Assembly (NCBI RefSeq): GCF_036711975.1
Contig: NC_091976.1
Span: forward strand, 1,116,001 to 1,180,000
Length of the DNA stretch: 64,000 nt
Reading direction: 5' to 3'
DNA from: Onthophagus taurus
Taxonomy: Eukaryota; Arthropoda; Insecta; Coleoptera; Scarabaeidae
Every line of letters starts with the position of its first letter. Position 1 is the first letter of the stretch. Under the pieces are notes generated by a model. That model was not told the origin of the DNA. It worked only from the letters and a program-made list of their open reading frames with translations, and did not search any database. The position numbers and the translations under genes are program-made. Below are positions 1 to 9,119 of this stretch, one piece after another.

Positions 1-1885
1 AAATTTTGAAAGACAGAACTTTTTTAAAAAACATAATATTTTCGGACGAAGCATCGTTCACCACTAATGGTGTGGTTACATCACAAAATTGTCGATTCTG
101 GTCAAAGACTAATCCACATTATCGGATAGCTTGTAAACACCAGTATTCCCAGAAAGTGAATGTGTGGTGTGCTGTTTTGTGATATTTGGAAATACTTGAA
201 AATTGTTTGTTTAATTATCTTCACGGCGTGGATTTAGAAAAACGCAATAAATTATATTTCCAACAAGATGGTTGCGGCCCACATTCCACCATTTTAATTA
301 GAAATTATTTAAATACGTTATTTGGTAGAAAAAAATGGATTGTTATATAATATGGTCCGCAACCATGGCCGCCAAGAAGTCCGGATTTATCTATTATGGA
401 TTTTTATTTTTGGGGTTATGTAAAACAAAAAGTGTACAGGGTGGTTCAAATTCGATGTCCGAATAGGCTAACTCGAAAACTATAAGAGTTAGAAGAAAAG
501 TAGCTGACATGTCATGATCTCGTTTTTCGAGAAACTGCTAATGCCGAAAACCTCATAGCGCTATCGTCTTTTGTTTCTCCGCTAGAGGCCAAAATTGAAA
601 ATATCGTAAAACACGCAAATGTAATTATCTTGGTTATTATTATAGGTGGAGTATTATAACTAAGACATTATATGGACACTTTTTTACAGAGAATTTGATG
701 ACGTAGTCAAAAGAATTTTGTCGGTTTTAGATTTTGAGATATTATCACAATTTTCGTTTTTTTAAATAGAAACAACCACTGATTATTCGCTTAATAAATT
801 CGATATTTTTTTCTGATTACAAAAATATAGGATTTGACAGGTCTATTTCTTATTGCTTTAGAATAAAACTAAAAATAAACTTTTCTTTTAGTGCCGTCGA
901 AGAAATTAAATTTACAGTTTCCTGTAAATTACGGTTCTATAACTAAAGATTAAAAAAACATATTTGTGATATATGTTTTACACAAAAGTTGGAATAGATT
1001 GCATTATTTCACATTTTTTATTAAGATTTAATGTTATTTTTAAATGACTTAATAAATTATCGATAGATGGCGCTCATAGGTTTTTTTTTAAAATTCAAAT
1101 AAACATAGCAACATTTGTTTGTATTCAAAAATTTTCTGAAGTGTCACTTTAAAAATCCTGTTTTTAAGATCGATTACGAAAAGTTTGACATGTTAGAATG
1201 TTACATATTAAAAAATTATTTGTTTTTAAATACCAGAACTTATCTTCGTATTTAATTGTTAACTTTTTAGATTTTACCTACCGCCCCGTAACTTACAGGA
1301 AACTGTAAATTTAATTTCCTCGACGACACTAGATGGAAATTTTATAAAAAAAGTTTTTTTTTAGCTTTATTCTAAAACAATAAGAAATAGACCTGTCAAA
1401 CCCTATATTTTTGTAATCAGAAAAAAATAACGAATTTAATAAGCGAATAATCAGTGGTTGTTTCCATTTAAAAAAACGAAAATTCTCATGATATCTCAAA
1501 ATCTAAAACCGAAAAATTTTTTTTGACTATGTCATGAAATTCGCTGTGAAAAAGTGTCCATATAATGTCGTAGTTATAATACTCCACCTATAATAATAAC
1601 CAAGATAATTGCACTTATTGGTTTTACGATATTTTCAATTTTGGCCTCTAGGGGAAAAACAAAAGACGATAGCGCTATGAGGTTTTCGGCATTAGCAGTT
1701 TCTCGAAAAACGAGATCATGACATGTAAGCTACTTTTTTTCTAACTCTTATAGTTTCCGAGTTAGTCTATTCAGACATCGAATTTGAACCACCCTGTACA
1801 TTGAAAATTTTAATAACAATTTAGACCGTTTAAAACAAAAATTGAAACAGTTATTAGAGAAATTTCCGAGGACACACTGTATAAT
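1..1885 (+). mobile_element. Tc1/mariner-type transposase relic, split by a foldback element
   Basis: Bases about 31-436 translate, with stops, into the middle of a Tc1/mariner (IS630-like) DDE transposase. Readable pieces are NCRFWSKTNPHY, then FQQDGCGPHST, which carries a catalytic-type Asp, then PPRSPDLSIMDFYFWGYVK. The reading resumes at about 1799-1885 after a 1.36-kb insertion at a TA in the Val-Tyr codons. In-frame stops near 178 and 346 show that it is dead. The 5' end lies outside the window. Assignment to the superfamily is by motif; the subfamily is not determined. Confidence 0.75.
437..1796. mobile_element. 1.36-kb foldback (MITE-like) element, TA target duplication
   Basis: The element starts CAGGGTGGTTCAAATTCGAT and ends with the inverted form, flanked by TA at 435-436 and 1797-1798. 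Almost the whole element is an imperfect inverted repeat around a loop near 1.0-1.25 kb. There is no coding capacity. The TA duplication and CAGGG ends suggest mobilisation by a Tc1/mariner-type transposase (inference). A shorter relative lies at 57456-57995. Confidence 0.85.
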
Positions 1886-1893
1886 TTTTTAAT

Positions 1894-1969
1894 TGGTAGT
1901 AACACACTTCATTCTCATTGTGAATTTTGTCCTTGTAAATTCACAAGGAGTTGAAGTGTATTACTACCA
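1894..1969. repeat. Imperfect hairpin downstream of the mariner relic
   Basis: The left side TGGTAGTAA is matched by TTACTACCA at the right, and the inner parts pair partly (CACTTCA with TGAAGTG). The rest of 1886-2281 is AT-rich and shows no gene. The hairpin may be a degraded transposon end. Confidence 0.5.
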
Positions 1970-2289
1970 TTTTAAATTTCAAAACTTAACGACGCAATTT
2001 ATATTTTGACGGTTTTCTCATGACTTAAATATTTTTACCTTTTCAAATTTTCAAATGATTCTACCTATTGGCTTCGCTGTTTGACAGTGAGTATTTTGTA
2101 TTTTATTACGTAGATGTATTTTATAATAGTTTTCATTTCTCTGTATAGTTTTCGGCTGAAGATAAAGTTATAAACTTCGAAACCGGTACCGATATACATT
2201 AAATAATTTCTGCAAGTGCGAAGTTCATATTTTGTGTTTTATTTTCATATTCAAATTTCACTTTTACTTGCAACATAGATAATACTCAT

Positions 2290-2558
2290 CAAGTGCGTAG
2301 ATAAGGGGGGGGGGGGTAAAGGGGATAATTACCCCCCCCCCCCCCAGAAAAAAAGAAAAGAAAATGTGTAGTTTCATATATTTTTTTTAATTTACTACTA
2401 CTTTAGGGCTTTAGCAATAATTATATTTCTAATTTCTGAAGTTAATGTTTATTTTATTTTCCCCCATAAGCCTTGATTCTAAGCACTATTTGGCGAGCAT
2501 AACGCTGTAATGTTTCTAAATTACCCCTCCCAAGAAATAAAAGATATCTACGCCCTTG
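2290..2558. mobile_element. Small hAT-type MITE with long G and C runs
   Basis: An 8-base direct repeat ATACTCAT flanks the element (2282-2289 and 2559-2566). Its ends are inverted repeats, CAAGTGCGTAGATA on the left and TATCTACGCCCTTG on the right. The 8-base duplication and CA..TG ends are typical of hAT elements. Inside is a run of 12 or more G, a short AT-rich gap, and a run of about 15 C (about 2306-2345). There is no ORF. Confidence 0.8.
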
Positions 2559-2769
2559 ATACTCATAACATTCATGTTTATTAAGAGATTTTTGTTTATT
2601 TTGGTAAATACTACTACCTCTTTAAAGATTCCACTTTTTTTTTAACACTCTGTATGTAGAACACTAAATTAAAATACTATACATATAGAAAAAAATACTA
2701 ATCATAATTATTGAATCGATATTTATTTCATTTTATACAATTTTTTTGAAGATTAAACAGGTGTAAGAT

Positions 2770-3495
2770 TTATGCTTCAATAGCATTATTAAGAACATTT
2801 TGAAGAGAGTTTTGCATACCACTGAAAGATTGGTTGCAAATTTGATCTTTGGAATTTCCAGTGGCCGTATCAACGTTTGAATTACCCGAATTGGAAATTG
2901 AACAATTACTAAAAATAAATAAAATTGAATAAATGTAATTTGATTTTGGGAGAACTACTTACGATTTTGAGCAAATAGGTGCAATTTGCTTGATCTTGCA
3001 ATTCGATGCGTTGCCAACAGCAAAAGTAACTGTTACATTGATGGTGATGTCGACATCAACATAAGTAATAACACAAATTCCAAGACCTATTTGGATCAAA
3101 CCAAGGAGTTTCACAACAACTACTGCGTTTAAGTTTAAGTCAATATCAACAGCGACTCCAATGCTGATTACTGCGGTTACAACTCCACCGGAAGTTGTTT
3201 CGTTGTAAGATATTTCAGTGCCAGCGTTGACCAATATAGCAATTGTGCTACAATCAAGTTCAACGGATACTCCAATAACAACCAATCCGAGCTAAATTAG
3301 AATCGTAGTTAAAATAAAGTATTTAGAAAATAAAATATTTACCAAGTTGATGTTGGCTTGGATGTTAATATCTGGAAGTGAAACTATGGCAGCTGCATTG
3401 AGACAAGCGGAAATCTTGTTTTGACAGGTTTGAGTAGCTGGTTGAGTTGCCCATGATGTGGCGATTAAACCAAAAAGTACCAAAATGTATTTCAT
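2770..3495 (-). CDS. Secreted cluster protein, copy A1
   Basis: The function is unknown. The gene has three exons on the minus strand: 3495-3343, 3291-2963 and 2908-2770. Introns are GT-AG, 51 and 54 bases. The product is 206 residues. A signal peptide (hydrophobic from residue 4, likely cut after Ala16) is followed by eight cysteines, an amphipathic valine/isoleucine-rich middle and an Asn/Ser-rich tail ending AIEA. This copy differs by Ile at residue 37, Ser for Thr after Cys65, GIC for GVC and GNAS for GDAS. The start is fixed by the TATA box about 80 bases upstream and by identity of the signal peptide in all A copies. It pairs head-to-head with B1. Confidence 0.85.
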
Positions 3496-3986
3496 TTTTT
3501 TACTAGGTTAAAGAACGTCTGTCACAAATCGACTCTGCTGTATTTGATGAAAATACTGCCAATTTCGTTGGTTTATATACCAAGTTTATTAATGAGTCTT
3601 ACTCATTATCATTATTTTACGATTGTAAAGATTTGCTTTAGTATTGATAACTCTAAAATAATTTTGTGTTTATAACATCATTAATAAAATCTCAATATTT
3701 ATTGACATTTAAACCTCCAGATAAAAAAAATTTTGAAAATCACTCGCAAATTTAATCGTTTTTAATAAGGCTCTAATAAAACAATGTAATTAAAATCAGA
3801 CTTTTGAAAATCTTGATTGTGTTTACCCAGACAAATTTATCCTTTAATTTGACAAACAAAAATTAAATTTTATAACAAGAAATTAAAATGGCAATGATAC
3901 CTGAAATTAATCGAGTATATAAGGTAACCGATACGGCACAAACTGCATCACTTCGACTTAGTTCACAGCCAATTCGAAACATAAAA
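3496..3986. promoter_or_regulatory. Bidirectional promoter of pair A1/B1
   Basis: The 491-base region between two start codons has a TATATAA box on each strand: 3573-3579 (minus, for A1) and 3916-3922 (plus, for B1). A TCACTT initiator-like site lies about 33 bases after the plus TATA. Other elements conserved between pairs are the inverted repeat AATGAGT-CTT-ACTCATT near 3590, GATAA motifs near 3640, and TGTTTAC at 3820-3826, which matches the forkhead consensus. Binding is inferred from motif only. Confidence 0.7.
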
Positions 3987-4713
3987 ATGAAATATCTTTT
4001 GGTACTTCTTGGATTAATTGCCACATCATGGGCAACCCAACCAGCTACTCAAACCTGTCAAAATAAGATTTCCGCTTGTCTTAATGCAGCTGCCACAGTT
4101 TCACTTCCAGATATTAACATCCAAGCCAACATCAATTTGGTAAGTATTCTTTTTCTTCAAATATATCGTTTTAAATGTGATTCCAATTTAGCTCGGATTG
4201 GTTGTTATTGGAGTATCCGTTGAACTTGATTGTACCACAATTGCTGTATTGGTCAACGCTGGCACTGAAATATCTTACAACGAAACAACTTCCGGTGGAG
4301 TTGTAACCGCCGTAATCAGCATTGGAGTAGCGGTTGACATCGACTTGAACTTAAACGCAGTAGTTGTGGTGAAACTCTTAGGATTGATCCAAATTGGTCT
4401 TGGTGTTTGTGTTATTACTTATGTTGATGTCGACATCACCATCAATGTAACAGTTACTTTCGCGGTTGGTGACGCATCTAATTGCAAGATCAAACAAATA
4501 GCACCAATCTGTTCCAAATCGTAAGTTTTTCTTGAAACATTAAATTTCATTTATTTAATTTGATTTATTTTCAGCAACTGTTCCATTTCCAATTCCGGTA
4601 ATTCGAACGTTGATACTGCCACTGGAAATTCCAAAAATGAAATTTGCAACCAATCTTTCGGCGGTATGCAAAACTCTCTTCAAAACGTTCTTAATAACGC
4701 CATTGAAGCCTAA
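3987..4713 (+). CDS. Secreted cluster protein, copy B1 (reference copy)
   Basis: The exons are 3987-4139, 4192-4520 and 4575-4713, giving 206 residues. The signal peptide is [16 protein letters not shown]. Cysteines are at 24, 31, 65, 124, 149, 158, 163 and 185, possibly four disulfides. N-glycosylation sequons are at Asn81, 136, 162 and 186. Residues about 88-143 are alternating hydrophobic/polar stretches such as VDIDLNLN and [11 protein letters not shown], which look like amphipathic beta strands. The mature part has no Arg, His or Trp. Intron 1 is phase 0; intron 2 splits Ser161 after two bases. AATAAA follows the stop at about 4732. An in-frame upstream ATG at 3888 lies before the TATA box and is not used. 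I do not recognise the family; the role is unknown. Confidence 0.88.
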
Positions 4714-6340
4714 AACATGATTAATGTTCAAAATAAAGTAAAGCGAAATAAAGTATTCATATAATATATATATATTTTTTAATAATAGTAATAACCTTTA
4801 TTGTTTTCCGTATAATACACATCAAAATAAAAAGAAATTCACTAATTCAAAATAGTTTAAATCAACAAATAAGTATAACTAATTAATTAACAATATTATA
4901 GGTAATATCCCAGCATTCACACAGTCAAATTATGAGGCGATTATACCTCAACCATGTTGACCATCCGCAAACTGAGAACACACTACTAATTCTGTCGAAC
5001 AGAATTGTGAGTGGTTTTTCGAAAAATTTACAATATTAGTGACCTATAGGCTTTACAATTTACTTTTTTAAAAGAAATTGAAGAAAACACTTACAAATGA
5101 AAAATAAGACAAAGTAATTATAGGGTATACTATTGTAAAATATCACTCAATTTGCCAATATTCGTTAAGGTTTTTAACCATTCCCTCACAACAAAGTTAG
5201 TGTTTCTCGAGCTCATAGACTGGTAATGTACATACTGATATAAAACTCTTGTACAAGTTATATATTTTTGGTGCATAGAACATGAAGCACTTTTGACCGA
5301 TCGCTTTAGAAACCCTTGCCGGTTGAATGTCCATACGAACCTTCGATTTAGTATGGTGCCCATGATCAACACTCCGCATAGTGGTTGGTGATTTTAATAT
5401 ACAGGTGCCCATTATGTATGGAATATAGTATATATCTTGGTAAATATCAACTTTATAAAAAACATTTTATACAAAAGTTGTTTAATATTTTATTTGCCAT
5501 AATAAGAAAGCATTGAATTGTATTTATTTCAGAAAACAAACGGGCAACGAATAACACTCGAAGTTTTTTAAATGGCAATGTACCCTTTCGTTAGGCTCAT
5601 TTGATAAAGCTTTTTTTTCTCTGTACGATGACGTAAAATTTTAGTACCCTTATATCAGAAAATTTTTTAAAAAATGTATAAATTGTTTATTAAGAAAATT
5701 TAACTAATAACATTAATCTAGATATCCGAGATCGTCAAGTACCTCGAAGTACCTCGAATTATTGGAGATGTACCCGAATTTTTTTTCCTTTATTTGTTTT
5801 ATTTCGTATGTCAATTTAATTTACGGTAATAATTCGAGAAAACATACATCTATGCAATCAATTCCAGTAGCTAATTCAAGTTTTTGAGTTTAATACCAAA
5901 AGTTAAATCGTTCAACAATTTTCTTATTTGTAGCTTAAGTTTTCTAGTTTGGGTCAACACGAGAGTTCATCAAATGGCTATAACCAACGCACCAAAAGTG
6001 AGTGCCTTTAGCAACACGTGCGACTTCAAGAATATTATTTATTTTGAATAATTAAAGATAGAATTATTAAAATAAGGGAGAAAATACAAACATGCAATAC
6101 TAAGCTATAAATTTAGTTTCATGAATGGGATACAATTAAACAAATATGTCATTATCTCCTCCAATAGAAAGGACTCAAAAGAAATACAATTGGAACCTAA
6201 GCAACTTCCAAGAATATATACAATACTATGGAGAGAGAGAGAGAGAGAGAGTTGTTATAAAATACAGGGAAGCAACTCATACTTATAAGTGCCCTTTATC
6301 ACATAAGTTACGGACATCTAAGGAATTATTATACAGTGCT
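4714..6340. repeat. Intergenic spacer, duplicated after copy B3
   Basis: No gene is seen. 4714-5400 is closely repeated at 14512-15535, which has extra hairpin insertions. About 5830-6340 is repeated at 16390-16690 continuing at 21100-21285. A shorter version follows B2 near 9370-9560. The spacer therefore belongs to the same segmental duplication unit as the gene pair. A GA microsatellite lies at 6231-6251. Short open frames here are not supported by any recognisable protein. Confidence 0.7.
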
Positions 6341-7115
6341 CCCCCAAAGTAACGGATAAGTTCGCTAAAATAATTATAAACAGTTTATCGAAATCCAATA
6401 AATTTATTATTATTATTAAATATCGCTGAGACGGGTCTAAAGATTTATATGTTTTGCAATTTTTTGGTATAGATTTTAAATTTTTTCCACCAATTTTAAA
6501 CGAGTTATGACGTCATCGATATTTTTTTCAATTAACAATCCCCCATTTTTATTACGAAATATGAAAGTGAATTTATTTCTGAATCTAGTACAGTTAATAT
6601 TAATATTGGTTACATAAGAAAATTTTCGAGGAAAATTACTTTAAAGTTTAACTACTTAAAATTTGCTTGACATGACAAAAAGTCAATTATGTTAAACAAT
6701 TTCCTAAGTGTCAAAAACTGATTTAGTAAGTAGTTGACCACTTTAATGCAACATATCCTGATCGCCAATTCATTAGCCAAAGTATGGCAAGCCTATCAAA
6801 ACGTGGTTTTGACTGGGCAAGAAAACTCTCATATTGCTGTAGGACGTATTGGGTCGAATTTGCACATTAGTAAATCAATGCACAATTTTAAAAACCGAAA
6901 ACTATCATTCTTATATCTTCATTCACCAGCAATGAGTCGTAGTTTTTTCAACAACAATTTTCCAACGATGTCGAAGACTTTGTCAAAAACCTTAATTATA
7001 GACAAAATTGTTGGTATTGGTCTATCCAAAATCCACATTGGGCAAGAAAGTCGTACAGCCATTATCCGCATTAAAATATATACCATTAAAATAGTATATA
7101 AAAAGAAACACCAAT
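6341..7115 (+). mobile_element. Tc1/mariner relic (same family as the 46.4-49.2 kb element)
   Basis: The left end CAGTGCTCCCCCAAAGTAAC resembles the terminal repeat of the element at 46363-49225. The following AT-rich leader (ACGGGTCTAAAGATTTAT, then ACGTCAT) is shared. About 6734-7115 translates to a broken transposase with the helix-turn-helix piece GRIGSNLHISKS and a frame-shifted IQNPHW-type segment (SKIHIGQESRT). The right terminal repeat is missing. A second copy is at 21285-22046 in the matching spacer, so this insertion predates the spacer duplication. Confidence 0.65.
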
Positions 7116-7182
7116 AATAATTAATAAATCAACATTTATTTCATTTTACACCAGTTTTTTGAAAATTAATCAAGTATAAGAT

Positions 7183-7907
7183 TTAAGGTTCAATGGCACT
7201 ATTAAGAACATTTTGAAGAGAATTTTGCATACCGCTGAAAGATTGGTTGCAAATTTCATTTTTGGAATTTCCTGTGGCAGTATCAACGTTCGAATTACCC
7301 GAATTAGTAATGGAACAGTTGCTGAAAATAAATCAAATTAAATAAAAAAAAATGATTTTTTAAACAAAACTTACGATTTGGAACAAATTGGTGCAATTTG
7401 TTTGATCTTGCAATTAGATGCATCACCAACGGCAAAAGTAACTGTTACATTGATGGTGATGTCGACATCAACATAAGTAATAACACAAACACCAAGACCA
7501 ATTTGGATCAATCCTAAGAGTTTCACCACAACTACTGCGTTTAAGTTCAAGTCGATGTCAACCGCTACTCCAATGCTGATTACCGCTGTTACAACTCCAC
7601 CGGAAGTTGTTTCGTTATAAGATATTTCAGTGCCAGCGTTGACCAATACAGCAATTGTGGTACAATCAAGTTCAACGGATACTCCAATAACAACCAATCC
7701 GAGCTAAATTCAAATCACATTTAAAACGATATATTTGAAGAAAAAGATACTTACCAAGTTGATGTTGGCTTGGATGTTAATATCTGGAAGTGAAACAGTG
7801 GCGGCTGCATTGAGACAAGCGGAAATCTTGTTTTGACAGGTTTGAGTAGCTGGTTGAGTTGCCCATGATGTGGCGATTAAACCAAAAAGTACCAAAATAT
7901 ATTTCAT
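7183..7907 (-). CDS. Secreted cluster protein, copy A2
   Basis: The exons run 7907-7755, 7703-7375 and 7321-7183. The signal peptide is the A type (MKYILVLFGL). The protein from exon 2 is identical, residue for residue, to that of the B-type copies B1 and B2, although the signal peptides differ. The third exon reads NCSITNSG and ends IEP instead of IEA, with Ser for the second Asn before AIE. All splice sites and the eight cysteines are kept, so the copy looks functional. Its 3' end lies about 70 bases from the mariner relic. Confidence 0.85.
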
Positions 7908-8392
7908 TATTTTACTTTGTTAAAAAACGTCTGTCAAAAATCGACTCTGCTGTATTTGATGAATACACTGCTAATTTCGTTGGTTTATATACCAAGTCTA
8001 TTAACGAGTCTTATTCATTATCGTTATTTTACGATTGTAAAGATTTGCTTTGGTATTGATAACTCCAAAATAATTTTGTGTTTATAACATCATTAATAAA
8101 ATTTCAATGTTTATTGACATTTAAATCTCCGGATAAAGAAATGTTTGAAAATCACTCGCAAATTTTATCGTTTTAAATAAGGCAATTTAATTAAAATCAG
8201 ACTTTTGAAAATCTTGATTGTGTTTACCCAGACAAATTTATCCTTTAATTTGACAAACAAAAATTAAATTTTATAACATGAAATTAAAATGGCAATGATA
8301 CCCGAGATTAATCGAGTATATAAGGTAACCGATACGGCACAAACTGCATCACTTCGACTTAGTTCAAAGCCAATTCGAAACTTGTTTCAAAA
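7908..8392. promoter_or_regulatory. Bidirectional promoter of pair A2/B2
   Basis: TATATAA boxes lie at 7985-7991 (minus) and 8317-8323 (plus). The GATTGTGTTTACCCAGAC block containing the forkhead-like TGTTTAC is conserved near 8216-8232. In the minus-side inverted repeat the second half is changed (ACGAGTCTTATTCATT), which breaks the symmetry seen in the other pairs. Confidence 0.65.
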
Positions 8393-9119
8393 ATGAAATA
8401 TCTTTTGGTACTTCTTGGATTAATTGCCACATCATGGGCAACCCAACCAGCTACTCAAACCTGTCAAAATAAGATTTCCGCTTGTCTTAATGCAGCTGCC
8501 ACAGTTTCACTTCCAGATATTAACATCCAAGCCAACATCAATTTGGTAAGTATTCTTTTTCTTCAAATATATCGTTTTAAATGTGATTCCAATTTAGCTC
8601 GGATTGGTTGTTATTGGAGTATCCGTTGAACTTGATTGTACCACAATTGCTGTATTGGTCAACGCTGGCACTGAAATATCTTACAACGAAACAACTTCCG
8701 GTGGAGTTGTGACCGCGGTAATCAGCATTGGAGTAGCGGTTGACATCGACTTGAACTTAAACGCAGTAGTGGTGGTGAAACTCTTAGGACTGATCCAAAT
8801 TGGTCTTGGTGTTTGTGTTATTACTTATGTTGATGTCGATATCACTATCAATGTAACAGTTACTTTCGCGGTTGGTGATGCATCTAATTGCAAGATCAAA
8901 CAAATTGCACCAATCTGTTCTAAATCGTAAGTTTTTCCCAAAAAATCTAATTTTATTTATTTAATTCGATTTATTTTCAGAAACTGTTCCATTTCCAATT
9001 CGGGTAACTCGAACGTTGATACTGCCACTGGAAATTCCAAAAATGAAATTTGTAACCAATCTTTCAACGGTATGCAAAACTCTCTTCAAAACGTTCTTAA
9101 TAACGCCATTGAAGCCTAA
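8393..9119 (+). CDS. Secreted cluster protein, copy B2
   Basis: The exons are 8393-8545, 8598-8926 and 8981-9119. The exon 1 and 2 protein is identical to B1; most changes in the DNA are silent (for example GATATCACT for GACATCACC). In the tail, FNGM replaces FGGM. The second intron ends CAG directly before AAACTG, so the split serine codon is TCA. The copy appears intact. The stop is followed by an AATAAAATA signal at about 9151. Confidence 0.88.

Noticed and set aside
3888-4223. Longer form of B1 starting with MAMIPEINRVYKV
   Set aside because: The upstream ATG precedes the TATA box and the frame runs through intron 1. The signal peptide starts at 3987 in agreement with the other copies.
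4198-4524. Free-standing 108-residue protein starting at TTG
   Set aside because: This is exon 2 read alone. It is bounded by splice sites, and the first base triplet TTG is an internal leucine codon.
5130-5412. Minus-strand frames at 5130-5412 repeated at 15347-15577
   Set aside because: They recur only because the spacer is duplicated. The two copies differ by frame-changing and nonsynonymous changes and show no domain.
6146-6352. 68-residue frame containing a run of Glu-Arg
   Set aside because: The run is the GA microsatellite, and no domain or splice context supports a gene.
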